64,000 nucleotides of DNA from the NCBI RefSeq assembly GCF_014697355.1, contig NZ_JACJRQ010000019.1:1-64000 (forward strand), read 5' to 3'. Made by a program: the position numbers and the translations under genes. Shown piece after piece: positions 44,500 through 53,935 of the stretch. This stretch comes from Nostoc calcicola FACHB-3891. Lineage in GTDB: Bacteria > Cyanobacteriota > Cyanobacteriia > Cyanobacteriales > Nostocaceae. The notes beneath the pieces were generated by a model that had not been told where the DNA came from, ran no database searches, and worked only from the letters and a program-made list of their open reading frames with translations. How positions within the stretch are numbered: position 1 is the first letter of the stretch; every line of letters starts with the position of its first letter.

Positions 44500-44943
44500 T
44501 GGGGACAAACTCCATGAGTGAAGGTGACAAGAGCTAGATAGCGGTTTGTCATTTTCTACAATACGTGCGATCGCTTGAGAGCAGACAATCTGTCAAAAAT
44601 CTTAAGTTTTCATTAAAAGAAAGCACTACCAGTTATGCCACGTGCTGGGGATATTAAAAACGACTTAAATTTACAAAATACTTGTCAAATAAAGGTTACA
44701 GCCAAAGTGACCACCTATTTATTACTGAGCAACACCTTTAATACCAGCTTTATTTTCTGAGAACATCTTTAAAGTAAGTTAATGTTCGGCTTTGTTTGGA
44801 GAGTGAGACTGGGAAGTAGGGAGCTAGAATTCCTCCCTTGCTCCCTCATCCCCCTCATCCCCCTCATCTCCCTCATCTCCCCATTCCCCATTCCCCATGA
44901 CTTCCGCTATTCTTAAGGCAGTTACCGAGTTAGCTACAGAACA
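44500..44943. other. Divergent spacer with short upstream ORF
   Basis: Between the small membrane gene and the MlaE-type permease. Contains CCCTCATCCCCCTCATC repeats (about 44835-44895). The last CCCCATTCCCC repeat supplies the ATG of a 16-codon ORF (44897-44947, MTSAILKAVTELATEH) whose TGA overlaps the TTG start of the permease. Confidence 0.55.
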
Positions 44944-45741
44944 TTGAACCAGACTACATCCAAATCCAGTTTAGGAGAATGGAGTCAGCGGTTGCTGGCG
45001 GCGATTTTTTTGGGTGGGCAAGTACTAGTTCACCTATTGAGGGGCAAAATCCATCGGCGCAACACTTTAGAGCAAATGGCGGCAGTTGGGCCAGATTCCC
45101 TATTTATTGCTTTATTAACCGCTATTTTCGTCGGCGCGGTGTTTACAATTCAGGTGGCGCGAGAGTTTATTAACTTTGGCGCAGGAAACATTATCGGCGG
45201 AGTGCTTTCCATAGCCTTGACACGAGAACTCTCTCCCGTCTTAACAGCAGTGATTTTGGCGGGGCGAGTCGGTTCTGCTTTTGCAGCAGAAATAGGTACC
45301 ATGCGGGTAACAGAACAAATTGATGCTATGTTGATGCTAAGAACAGATCCAATCGATTACCTAGTCATCCCCCGCGTTCTTGCTTGTTTTTTAATGCTAC
45401 CAATTTTAACCCTGCTGTCTTTGGTCACAGGGATGTTGGGGGGATTGATAATTGCGACAAATATTTACAACCTATCTGATACAGTTTTTTTAGACTCAGC
45501 CCGTGACTTTCTTGGTTTTTGGGATATTTTTAGCGCCACGATCAAAGCGTGCTGCTTTGGTATTCTCATCGCTGTAATTGGTTGCAGTTGGGGCTTGACA
45601 ACAACAGGAGGAGCTAAAGGTGTAGGACAGTCAACCACAACAGCTGTTGTGACTGCCTTGCTGATTATCTTTGTGAGCAACTTTTTTCTTTCTTGGTTAA
45701 TGTTTCAGGGACCTGGCAGTGGATTCCTACAAGGACTGTAA
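44944..45741 (+). CDS. MlaE-type ABC transporter permease
   Basis: 265 residues from a TTG. Five or six membrane helices with the MlaE/YrbE signature (IALTRELSPVLTAVILAGRVGSAFAAEIGTM; EQIDAMLMLRTDPIDYLVIPR). In Gram-negatives MlaE moves phospholipids across the envelope with an MCE protein and ATPase; cyanobacterial homologues may serve lipid traffic to thylakoids or the outer membrane. The ATPase and MCE genes are not in this window. A 16-codon ORF ends on the TTG (TGA overlap), suggesting coupled translation. First gene of a run with DUF3119, DUF3086 and plsY. Confidence 0.92.
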   Translation: MNQTTSKSSLGEWSQRLLAAIFLGGQVLVHLLRGKIHRRNTLEQMAAVGPDSLFIALLTAIFVGAVFTIQVAREFINFGAGNIIGGVLSIALTRELSPVLTAVILAGRVGSAFAAEIGTMRVTEQIDAMLMLRTDPIDYLVIPRVLACFLMLPILTLLSLVTGMLGGLIIATNIYNLSDTVFLDSARDFLGFWDIFSATIKACCFGILIAVIGCSWGLTTTGGAKGVGQSTTTAVVTALLIIFVSNFFLSWLMFQGPGSGFLQGL

Positions 45742-45743
45742 GA

Positions 45744-45818
45744 GTTATGAGTTATGAGTTATGAGTTATGAGTTAAAACTTCTAACTCCTAACTCCTAAC
45801 TCATAACTCCTCACTCCT
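45744..45818. repeat. GTTATGA / TAACTCC heptamer hairpin
   Basis: Four GTTATGA units, a short loop, then CTAACTCCTAACTCCTAACTCATAACTCC. Forms a hairpin directly after the permease stop. Confidence 0.8.
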
Positions 45819-45859
45819 AAAATGGAGAGATATGTACTAACAAAGCAGGATTTAAGACT

Positions 45860-46246
45860 GTGACCAGTTCATTTGCTCCTAACTCAACTGCAACTGTGGA
45901 ACTCAAGCCTAGTTACAATATACCTGTGGTGTTGGTAATTACTGCTATTCCACTAATATTCTTACAACCGTGGATAGGCTTTGTTTTGATGCTGTTTGGC
46001 TTATTCCTCATGTTTCAGACATTAACGCTGCGCTTGCAATTTACCGCCACCGACTTAGATCTTTACAGGGGCGAAAAATTGATTCGACGTTTTCCTTACC
46101 AAGAATGGCAAAATTGGCGTATCTTCTGGAATAGAGTCCCCATCCTGTTTTACTTTAAAGAAGTTAAAAGCATTCACTTTTTGCCGATTTTATTTGACCC
46201 CAATACCTTGAAAACTTGTTTGGAACAACGTTGTCCACGTATTTAG
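45860..46246 (+). CDS. DUF3119 family protein
   Basis: 128 residues, GTG start. Two close hydrophobic helices (IPVVLVITAIPLIFLQPWIG; FVLMLFGLFLMFQ) are followed by a PH-like soluble part (LYRGEKLIRRFPYQEWQNWRIFW; FYFKEVKSIHFLPILFDP). Matches the cyanobacterial/plastid DUF3119 family, function unknown. Placed between an MlaE-type permease and DUF3086/plsY, hinting at an envelope or lipid role. Confidence 0.85.
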   Translation: MTSSFAPNSTATVELKPSYNIPVVLVITAIPLIFLQPWIGFVLMLFGLFLMFQTLTLRLQFTATDLDLYRGEKLIRRFPYQEWQNWRIFWNRVPILFYFKEVKSIHFLPILFDPNTLKTCLEQRCPRI

Positions 46247-46440
46247 TACTAAGTCCTGAGGCACTGAAGATTTGAGCGGTACAAGCCGCCGCTCAAATTT
46301 CTCCCGAAATGGCAAATAGTTCTAATCTATACTCAAAAACCAAAATTGAGTACCTGTAGAAATTTAGGACTTTGAAAGCTTGTTAATTGTAATATTTCTG
46401 AAAGCTATTTATTCGCATCATAGGAATTAGACTATTGTTT

Positions 46441-47715
46441 ATGAACCCAGAGGCATCTCAAACCCCAGAACCAATTGATGAATGGTTGGCACAACAAGAA
46501 CAAACCAATGGAGTTGAACATCCAACAAACCCATCTGTTGATTCAGTGGTAGAAACAGCAGCCATTAGCTCATCAGAAGGCCAAGCAACTTTTGAGCCAA
46601 CTATCTCCAATACAGAAGAGGTTGATTCTACAGCAGAGCCAACACAAAATTCCAATGGCGAGTTTGTGGAGCAGTTGGAAGCGGAAACTGCTGCACTGGG
46701 ATCGGACACACCAGAATCAGAAAATAGTTTAGTATACACCACCACGCAGCAGCGAGTGGCAGAGTTGCAGAGTACCGAAGCAGCCCTGAAGGAAGAAATA
46801 GCCAACCTGCAAGCTTCCTACAAAATTCTTCAGGCACAATTGAGTGAAACTCAAAATTCTCTAGGACGACTCGTGCAAGAGTCGCTAGTGCAGTTAGAAC
46901 AACGCAAACAAACTCTACAAATTTCTATAGAACAGCTAGAACGCCGTCAGGAACGTATCCGCAACGAGATGCGAACCACTTTTGCTGGTGCATCCCAAGA
47001 CTTAGCAATTCGAGTCCAGGGTTTTAAAGACTATCTCACAGGTAGCTTACAGGATTTGGCAGCTGCTGCTGAGCAGCTGCAACTGACGCCAACTGTGGTA
47101 GAAAGAGAAAAACCAGTTGTCAAAGAGGTTAAACCAGCTGAATCTCAGCCAGGAATACCGCAATTTGCCCAGCAACAGTTTCAAGATACTACAAAGCAAA
47201 TTCGCCGCCTCATTGACCAATACCGCAATAAGCCCGATTACTATGGCCCTGCTTGGCAATTGCGCCGCACCTTTGAGCCAGTCCATGCGGAACGAGTTTC
47301 CAACTGGTTTTTCAGTCAAGGAGGACGGGGTGGCTTGCGGACAATGGGCAGTCGCTTGCAAAATATCTTGATTGCCTCAGCGGCAATTTCGATATTACAC
47401 AAGCTCTATGGCGATCGCGTCCGTACTTTAGTTTTAGCTAATACACCAGAGCGATTAGGTGAATGGCGGCGCGGCTTGCAAGACTGTCTGGGAATCGGTC
47501 GCCCAGATTTTGGCCCAGACCGAGGCGTGGTATTATTTGAGGCGTCGGAAGCTGTGGCTCAGAAAGCAGACCGATTAGTAAAAGCCAATCAACTGCCTTT
47601 GATTATTATTGACGATTCAGAAGATCAAATCAGTTTGTCGTTGCTGCAATTTCCTTTATGGTTGGCCTTTGCCCCCGACCCCAAAACAGTGAGAAACTAT
47701 GATGATGACTTTTAA
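46441..47715 (+). CDS. DUF3086 domain protein
   Basis: 424 residues from ATG 46441. An acidic disordered N-terminus (1-105), a long coiled coil (about 105-185, VAELQSTEAALKEEIANLQA...LEQRKQTLQISIEQLERRQE), a linker, and a C-terminal conserved domain (about 240-424: IDQYRNKPDYYGPAWQLRRT; WFFSQGGRGGLRTMGSRLQN) that is the cyanobacterial DUF3086. No signal or membrane segment. Function unknown. Confidence 0.88.
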   Translation: MNPEASQTPEPIDEWLAQQEQTNGVEHPTNPSVDSVVETAAISSSEGQATFEPTISNTEEVDSTAEPTQNSNGEFVEQLEAETAALGSDTPESENSLVYTTTQQRVAELQSTEAALKEEIANLQASYKILQAQLSETQNSLGRLVQESLVQLEQRKQTLQISIEQLERRQERIRNEMRTTFAGASQDLAIRVQGFKDYLTGSLQDLAAAAEQLQLTPTVVEREKPVVKEVKPAESQPGIPQFAQQQFQDTTKQIRRLIDQYRNKPDYYGPAWQLRRTFEPVHAERVSNWFFSQGGRGGLRTMGSRLQNILIASAAISILHKLYGDRVRTLVLANTPERLGEWRRGLQDCLGIGRPDFGPDRGVVLFEASEAVAQKADRLVKANQLPLIIIDDSEDQISLSLLQFPLWLAFAPDPKTVRNYDDDF

Positions 47716-47941
47716 CAAGAAAGAATTCAGGAGTCAGGAGTCAGAATGGGCTAAACCTTAGCTATCCGCTAACAGCAATGTTTTCTGTATGACTGGCAGA
47801 TGAATAACTGGGTTTAAGTCCCCCACAAAATACAATACAGTTCAGTTAAGCGTTTCTTCCTTCTCTTTGCGTCCTTATTGATTCTGAATTCTGAATTCTG
47901 AATTCTGTATTCTTCTTCATTTGGATTTTTGAATCTTAATT
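47716..47941. repeat. Dispersed GAATTCAGGAGTCAG repeat
   Basis: GAATTCAGGAGTCAGGAGTC, GGGCTAAACC...GCTAACAG, then a block homologous to 25620-25675, and TGAATTCTGAATTCTGAATT at about 47883-47910. Separates DUF3086 from plsY. Confidence 0.7.
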
Positions 47942-48622
47942 ATGGCTATCTGGTTAACTTTGTGCGGGGCAATTGTACTTGTAGCTTACCTGCTGGGTTC
48001 CTTTCCCACCGGGTACATTGCTGTTAAGCAGTTAAAAGGTATTGATATTCGAGAAGTTGGTTCCGGTTCCACTGGGGCAACGAATGTGCTGAGAACCTTG
48101 GGGAAAGGACCAGGAGCATTCGTTTTAGTACTTGATTCCTTGAAGGGAGTATTAGCGATCGCTCTGGTTTATTGGTTGTTCAATTTTGCCGCTAGTCAAA
48201 ATTATATCCCTCCAATGGTAGATGTAAAATTGTGGCAACCGTGGATATTAACTTTAGTTGGTTTAGCTGCCATCCTTGGACATAGTAAATCAATTTTTTT
48301 GGGCTTCAGTGGCGGTAAATCCGTTGCTATTAGTTTGGGGATTTTGTTGGCAATGAATTGGCAGGTAGGTTTGGCAACAGCAGGTATATTTGCCGTTGTC
48401 GTAGCGATATCGCGGATTGTTTCTTTGAGTTCAATTGCAGGTGCGATCGCTGTTCCTATTTTTATGTCGCTTTTGCATCAACCTTTACCCTATGTTCTGT
48501 TTGGGATTGCTGGTGGGTTCTATGTGATTTTCCGCCACCGCAGTAATATCGAACGAATAATTGCTGGTACTGAGCCAAAAATTGGACAAAATTTAGCCAC
48601 GGAACCAGAACAAACTGCATAA
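47942..48622 (+). CDS. plsY: Glycerol-3-phosphate acyltransferase PlsY
   Basis: 226 residues with five to six membrane helices. Conserved cytoplasmic loops: GSFPTGYI, GSGSTGATNVLRTLGKGPG (motif 1/2), and GHSKSIFLGFSGGKSVA (motif with Gly/Lys for acyl-phosphate and G3P). It acylates G3P from acyl-phosphate, the first step of membrane lipid synthesis. Intact. Confidence 0.96.
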   Translation: MAIWLTLCGAIVLVAYLLGSFPTGYIAVKQLKGIDIREVGSGSTGATNVLRTLGKGPGAFVLVLDSLKGVLAIALVYWLFNFAASQNYIPPMVDVKLWQPWILTLVGLAAILGHSKSIFLGFSGGKSVAISLGILLAMNWQVGLATAGIFAVVVAISRIVSLSSIAGAIAVPIFMSLLHQPLPYVLFGIAGGFYVIFRHRSNIERIIAGTEPKIGQNLATEPEQTA

Positions 48623-48912
48623 TTTGCCAACGACCAACAGATATATCTTTAGCAGTGAACAGTTATTAGTAAGTACTGATAACTGTTCGCTCATTTAATA
48701 CCATTTTTAATTTTAGATTTTGCGGAAAGTCTGGCATAAGTTAGCTATTAGAAATTAATACAAGTATGAATAATGCCATCCCATAGTTTGTTTGTAACTA
48801 CCTTAGTAACTAAAAACAGATTATGCAGTCGTTATTGCTGAAATTTGAGATGTCTAATAGCTAATATTTGCCTAAATGTAGTCTTGTGCAGTATGAAATT
48901 TAGGAGAAATAG

Positions 48913-49905
48913 ATGCCATTAAAAAATTATGGTGTTCTAAAAGGTCGGGCTATAGATAGAAAGCTTGGTGAAGGATCTAGTCCCCATTACGAAGTGCTTT
49001 TGACAGACAATAAGCAAAAGCATCGTATCGCCATTAATGTGAAATCAAAGGAAAGTCCCTCGGAATTGCTGTATTTTGTGGATGAAAATTTCTCTCACCC
49101 CATCACAAAGGAATTGGAGGAGTTGGATTTTGGCTTCAAGGAGTTGGCAAGGAAACCTGGAGGACTGGCTTTAGACTATATCCGGGCGAATTTATTCGAT
49201 CCGATTCAGATGAAACCGTTGCCCTACAATGTGCCAGGTCCAGATAACGACCTCAACGAGTTACTAGAATTATATATTACGAGGGCGATCGCTTCACCAG
49301 AAGCAGTCCTCTACCCCTTTGGTGAAAAGTTTGGGCCGGAACCGAATGTTAAAGACAAGTATTTTGGTTTTCTGCCTGGTAACGGTATCCATGACATCCA
49401 TATGAATCAGGGTAATGCCGGTTCATTTCAAAAGGATAATGGTGTTTGGCAAGATGGCGGACTGCTGATTCATTACCCAGCCCGGAATCAGTGGGTGGGC
49501 ATCTTTTTAGCGTTCCAATCCCAGTCTTTCCATACTGACGATACCACTGGCAACAGAATAGATGTAGTAATACCACCGACAACAGCAGCGGTTAGGATTA
49601 TTGCTGCTTTAGTGAATCCCCTGGGAGACGACATAGGTAAGGAGACAGTATCTTTAATTAATACCTCGCCTAATAAAGTTGACTTGGGTAATTGGGCACT
49701 TACGGATCGGCTTAAGCGCAAGCAAAGCCTTAGTGGCATTATTAATCCTGGTGAAGTACTGAGAGTGCCTTTGGGTAAAGACGGCATCCAACTGGACAAT
49801 AATAGCGGCATGATTACCCTTCTTGATGACAAAGGACTCAAGATTGATGGTGTTTCCTATACCAAGAAAGATACCCAAAACCAAGGTTACACAATTTTGT
49901 TTTAA
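48913..49905 (+). CDS. DUF2278 (YukJ-like) protein with C-terminal lamin-tail-like domain
   Basis: 330 residues, AGGAG 6 nt before ATG. DUF2278 spans about 1-220 (YGVLKGRAIDRKLGEGSSPH; GNGIHDIHMNQGN; DGGLLIHYP). The C-terminal 100 residues (VSLINTSPNKVDLGNWALTD; INPGEVLRVPLG; ITLLDDKGLKIDGVSYT) look like a lamin-tail/Ig domain. No signal peptide. The family often occurs in secreted or phage-like contexts but its function is unknown. Confidence 0.87.
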   Translation: MPLKNYGVLKGRAIDRKLGEGSSPHYEVLLTDNKQKHRIAINVKSKESPSELLYFVDENFSHPITKELEELDFGFKELARKPGGLALDYIRANLFDPIQMKPLPYNVPGPDNDLNELLELYITRAIASPEAVLYPFGEKFGPEPNVKDKYFGFLPGNGIHDIHMNQGNAGSFQKDNGVWQDGGLLIHYPARNQWVGIFLAFQSQSFHTDDTTGNRIDVVIPPTTAAVRIIAALVNPLGDDIGKETVSLINTSPNKVDLGNWALTDRLKRKQSLSGIINPGEVLRVPLGKDGIQLDNNSGMITLLDDKGLKIDGVSYTKKDTQNQGYTILF

Positions 49906-49910
49906 TTTGA

Positions 49911-50095
49911 GTTATTAGTTATTTGTTATTAGTCATTAGTCATTTGTCATTTGTCATTTGCGAATTAAACTGTTCCACATTTAAATTGCATAATTGGGCG
50001 GGCAAGATGACCACCCCACAAGAGTTTGATTTAATTCAATTCTGCGATTTAGATACGTTTTAAGCTGACAAATGACTAATGACTAATGACTAAAT
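49911..50095. repeat. ATTAGTCATT / AATGACTAAT inverted repeats between convergent genes
   Basis: TTAGTCATTAGTCATTTGTC... at 49911-49962 and ACAAATGACTAATGACTAAT at 50069-50095. The right arm supplies the stop codon of the phosphatase gene. Same family as the insertion in the kinase at 7276-7348. Confidence 0.8.
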
Positions 50096-51481
50096 AATTT
50101 GCAAAACAACTAGTGTCATATCATCGGTGTTTTGCTTATCAGCACCGATGAATTTCTGAACTTGGTCAAATAAATAATCCACAATTTCCTGTGGCCCATT
50201 GCAGTACTTACAAGCCGTATTGAAATCAGCGATAAAGTTTTCTTCGTCAAAGCGATCGCCACTGGCAGCAGCAGCATCCGTCAAACCATCTGTATAGTAA
50301 ATTATTGTATCCCCAGGTTCTAACTGTGCCTGAGCATCTTCATATTGACTGTTAGCATCCAAACCAATTAGCATTCCTAAGGTATCTAAGCGGCTGACAG
50401 TCTTCGTAGCTGCGTGCCACCACAAAGGAGGATTGTGTGCCGCATTGCTATAGTACAAAATTCGATTCTGGGGATTATATTCTGAGTAAAATAGTGTGAC
50501 AAAGCGATGGGAATTTTCCAAATCCGCATACATAACTCGATTTAAGTTTTGCAAAATTCCGGCTGGAGAATTACCGTGTAACACTTCTCCTCGTAGCATT
50601 CCCCGCATCATCGTCATAATTAGCCCAGCGGGAACACCTTTGCCCATAACATCCCCAATCACCAAACCCCAGCGACTACTTGCTGCACCACCTTTAGTGT
50701 TTAGCTGAATTTGATTGTTATTGGTCACAATAAAGTCGTAATAGTCTCCACCCACGCGATTGGCAGGTTTACAGCGTGCCGCCAAGACTGCACCAGGAAT
50801 TGTGGGACATTGGCGTGGCAGAAGTCGCCTTTGAATTTCTGCGCCAATTTCTAGTTCTTGGTCTAAACGTTCTTTTTTTCTCAGTTCTACAGCTAGTTCA
50901 TCGTTTTCGATCGCTACTGCTGTTTGATCTGCCACTAACCTAACTAACTTTTGCCTAGTTTCTGTCCAACTATATTCTGGATCGCGGCTCAAAACATACA
51001 GCCAACCCCGTTCTGTATGCTTGACCAAAATCGCCGTACCAAAGATTTGCACATCTGGCCCCAAATACCGATGCATTTGGTCATCCAAAATCCCCGTAGC
51101 ATTTGCTAAAGGGGCACTATTGGGCATCAGAGTGATTTGACTGCTGGCTATTTCTAGGGCTTTGCGGATATTCTTACGCTGGTTACTATCTTGCCAGTGT
51201 AGTTGCTCTAACCTGACTTGACCATTCGGTTTGTAGAGAAACAGGGCACTACCATCAGCATCTGTTACCCTTGTTGCCATCAGCGGGATCAGCTCCAAAA
51301 ACTGATTCAAATTATTGAAGCTTCTCAGTGCAAATCCTAAAGAACTTAGTAAATCTTGAATTTTATTCTGTTCCCGGTGCAACCTTGCCACGAGTTCTTT
51401 CAGCGCCACGACTGGTGTGACATCAGTTGCAGCACTACTATTGTTGTCAGTGGGTTGAGAGGGCAGTTGAGACACAGGCAC
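50090..51481 (-). CDS. GAF + PP2C/SpoIIE-type (RsbU-like) protein phosphatase
   Basis: 463 residues, GTG start. A coiled N-terminal part (1-60), GAF domain (about 60-200, VTDADGSALFLYKPNG), linker helix (LRKKERLDQELEIGAEIQRR), and PP2C SIGMA domain (about 225-462: KPANRVGGDYYDFI; WGLVIGDVMGKGVPAGLIM; GDTIIYYTDGLTDA; NTDDMTLVVL) with all metal Asp residues. It dephosphorylates anti-sigma antagonists in partner-switching. No anti-sigma pair nearby. The last codons come from a repeat. Confidence 0.93.
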   Translation of the reverse strand: MPVSQLPSQPTDNNSSAATDVTPVVALKELVARLHREQNKIQDLLSSLGFALRSFNNLNQFLELIPLMATRVTDADGSALFLYKPNGQVRLEQLHWQDSNQRKNIRKALEIASSQITLMPNSAPLANATGILDDQMHRYLGPDVQIFGTAILVKHTERGWLYVLSRDPEYSWTETRQKLVRLVADQTAVAIENDELAVELRKKERLDQELEIGAEIQRRLLPRQCPTIPGAVLAARCKPANRVGGDYYDFIVTNNNQIQLNTKGGAASSRWGLVIGDVMGKGVPAGLIMTMMRGMLRGEVLHGNSPAGILQNLNRVMYADLENSHRFVTLFYSEYNPQNRILYYSNAAHNPPLWWHAATKTVSRLDTLGMLIGLDANSQYEDAQAQLEPGDTIIYYTDGLTDAAAASGDRFDEENFIADFNTACKYCNGPQEIVDYLFDQVQKFIGADKQNTDDMTLVVLQII

Positions 51482-52104
51482 AGGTACTATTAAACTTTAT
51501 ATTGGTAGGTTTGAGATTATTTATAAATCTTTTGGCTTTGGCATTGCTAAACCATAATTAGACAAGACTTGTCACTTTAGCAAGAGTATAAAGACGTAAC
51601 AGGTAACTTTTGTGAGTATTTTATTTGCTTATTACATTCCTGATTGAATATTAAAACTTAAAATCGTGTATTTTTAATCAAAATCTAATCATTTAGTTCG
51701 CTAGTTTTGAATGATAGTTCAGAAAGCTTCTCATTTTTTCATAACTTAATTATCAAAGCATATCTCTCTAGTCGTAAAAATACTTTCATAAAAGAATAAT
51801 TCCTGAGTTTTTTCGAGTGAGTGTTTGTTTTTGTCCTTTGTCATTAGTCATTTGTCATTTCTTTAGACCAACGACTAATGACCAAACAGTTGATATGTTA
51901 GGACTTAAGCTGTTTCTAGTATTTTGTTTGTGGTTAGTTCAAGCGATGATACCAGATTAAGTAACACCTAAATGTATCAATTTGTCAAGCAAAATTTTTA
52001 AACTCGATTTTTCAGCTAGTGGTTTGTGAAGCCAACTTAGCAGAATTTAAAACTCTCCCCGCCCCTGTTTCCCCTTCAAGCTGTCAATTTTTCGTTGATG
52101 GACA
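51482..52104. other. Intergenic region between ftsY and the phosphatase gene
   Basis: AT-rich, 623 bp. Contains ATTAGTCATTTGTCATTTC / AACGACTAATGACC inverted repeats at about 51835-51895. No gene seen. Confidence 0.5.
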
Positions 52105-53736
52105 CTAACCACTCAAGAGGGCTTCGACAAACTCGTAGCTAGAAAATGGGCGCAGGTCTTCAATTCCTTCGCCAGCACCAATAAAGCGAATAGGTAAACC
52201 CAGTTGCTGGACAACAGCAAGGGCAACGCCGCCTTTGGCAGTGCCATCAAGCTTGGTTAAGACAACGCCACTAAGTTGGGCAGCTTGGGAGAAAACTTCG
52301 GCTTGCCGCAGTCCATTTTGACCTAAAGTGGCATCTAGAACCAACAGTGATTCCACTTTTGCATTTGGGGCTTTTTTGTCGATAATTCGCCGAATTTTAC
52401 TGAGTTCGTCCATTAAATTTTTCTTGTTTTGCAGTCGTCCAGCAGTATCTACAAGAAGTAATTCTGTTTGACGCGCTTGGGCAGCAGCGATCGCATCGAA
52501 TACAACTGCTGCTGGATCTGTATTTTTTCCAGGGTTAGCAATGACTTCCACACCACTTCTATTACCCCAAACCTTGACTTGTTCCACAGCGGCGGCGCGG
52601 AAAGTATCTGCTGCGCCAATCAAGCATTTATAGCCAGATTTTTGCCCCAAGTGGGCAATTTTGCCGATGGTGGTGGTTTTTCCAGCACCGTTTACCCCAG
52701 TGATTAACCAAATATTTAAAGTTTCCTTTTCTGGAGTAAAGCTAGATTTGTGGGATGTTTTGCTTGGTGCATCCAGCATATCCCGAATGATTTTTTTCAG
52801 GTAAGCGATCGCTTCTTCTGGTGGGGTAACTTCTTGGAGTAATTTTTTCTGTAGGGCATCAATAATCAAGTCTGTGGCTTCTACACCGACATCAGCTTGC
52901 AGCAACAACGCCTCAATTTCTGATACAGCTGCTTGGTTAAGCGGCCCTTGACCAACGATCGCTTTTAGTTGGTTGAGAATGCTACGACGAGTTTTGTCTA
53001 ACCCTTGCCGCAGCTTTTTCAACCAAGTAATTTCTTCAATAGAAACGTCTTGGGCGCGTCTACCTTGGGCTGCTAAGACTTCCGCTGACCAGACAAATCC
53101 ATCATCAAATACCAGTTCCGGGATTTCCTCTCCTGTTTTTGATACTGGCTGTACTACCTCTGGTTCTGGAACTTCAATGGCCGTGGCTATGAGTTGTTCC
53201 AGCTTTGCTTGCCGTTCCGCCGCCGCCCGTTCTAAGAAGGATGGTACTGTTGGCTGCGTTGTCTCTGGCGTAGTTAGGGGTTCGACTGGTGTTGTCTCAA
53301 CTTCACTTGCGGTTAATTCTGAGCTTTGGACATCTGGGCGATCGGCAATTGCGGCCACTAAAGAATCTTCTATACTTTCTTCATCTGTAGTAGATTCCTC
53401 TGTGGTTGTTTCTGAAGTTGTGACAGCAACTTCCTCAGTTACGTCTGTTTGTACAGTTTCTATTTCAGAAGTTGCCGTTTCAGTGGTGTCAAGTGGTTCT
53501 GTTGAGGCAAGGGCATCTGCTGAATCAGCCGGGGTTTCTGGTACCTGAGATTGTTGTTTTTGTTGAATATTTTTGTAAGCAGCTTTAGCAAAGGCCAACA
53601 AGTCTGCTGTTGTATCTGACGAAGTTTCAGCTGTCTCTGGTTCAGATTCTTGTACAGGAGAAGTTTCTTCCTGCTTCTGTTCAGAGGAGGTGTCAGAGGA
53701 ATCATTATGTTGACGACGAAACCAATTAAAAACCAT
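52105..53736 (-). CDS. ftsY: Signal recognition particle receptor FtsY
   Basis: 543 residues. An acidic/Thr-rich disordered N-terminus (about 1-235) precedes the NG domain: N helices, P-loop TGVNGAGKTTTIGKIA, DTFRAAAVEQ, DTAGRLQNK, and TKLDGTAKGG. It guides ribosome-nascent chains to the Sec translocon. The acidic extension is long but normal in kind for cyanobacteria. Follows nusB and DUF502 on the same strand. Confidence 0.97.
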   Translation of the reverse strand: MVFNWFRRQHNDSSDTSSEQKQEETSPVQESEPETAETSSDTTADLLAFAKAAYKNIQQKQQSQVPETPADSADALASTEPLDTTETATSEIETVQTDVTEEVAVTTSETTTEESTTDEESIEDSLVAAIADRPDVQSSELTASEVETTPVEPLTTPETTQPTVPSFLERAAAERQAKLEQLIATAIEVPEPEVVQPVSKTGEEIPELVFDDGFVWSAEVLAAQGRRAQDVSIEEITWLKKLRQGLDKTRRSILNQLKAIVGQGPLNQAAVSEIEALLLQADVGVEATDLIIDALQKKLLQEVTPPEEAIAYLKKIIRDMLDAPSKTSHKSSFTPEKETLNIWLITGVNGAGKTTTIGKIAHLGQKSGYKCLIGAADTFRAAAVEQVKVWGNRSGVEVIANPGKNTDPAAVVFDAIAAAQARQTELLLVDTAGRLQNKKNLMDELSKIRRIIDKKAPNAKVESLLVLDATLGQNGLRQAEVFSQAAQLSGVVLTKLDGTAKGGVALAVVQQLGLPIRFIGAGEGIEDLRPFSSYEFVEALLSG

Positions 53737-53799
53737 TGCAGCAGTATTAGTTGTTGTTATAAGTTACAAATTATGAGTTTAATTTAACTTGGGGCATTG

Positions 53800-53935
53800 G
53801 GAGTACTGAGTACTGTTAGCGGTAGCGGGGCGTTGAGCCAGTACTGAGTGAGGAGCTAGGAGTTATTCTCCCTCATCTTCCTCATCTCCCTCATCTCCCC
53901 TGCTCCCTCACTTCGAAAACTAAGTATAAAACACT
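53800..53935. repeat. Dispersed repeat and C-run block between ftsY and nusB
   Basis: Contains ACTGTTAGCGGTAGCGGGGC (inverted copy of the cyaC insertion family, 53806-53846), a GAGCTAGGAGTTATTC heptamer remnant, and CTCATCTCCCTCATCTCCCC runs. Confidence 0.75.
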
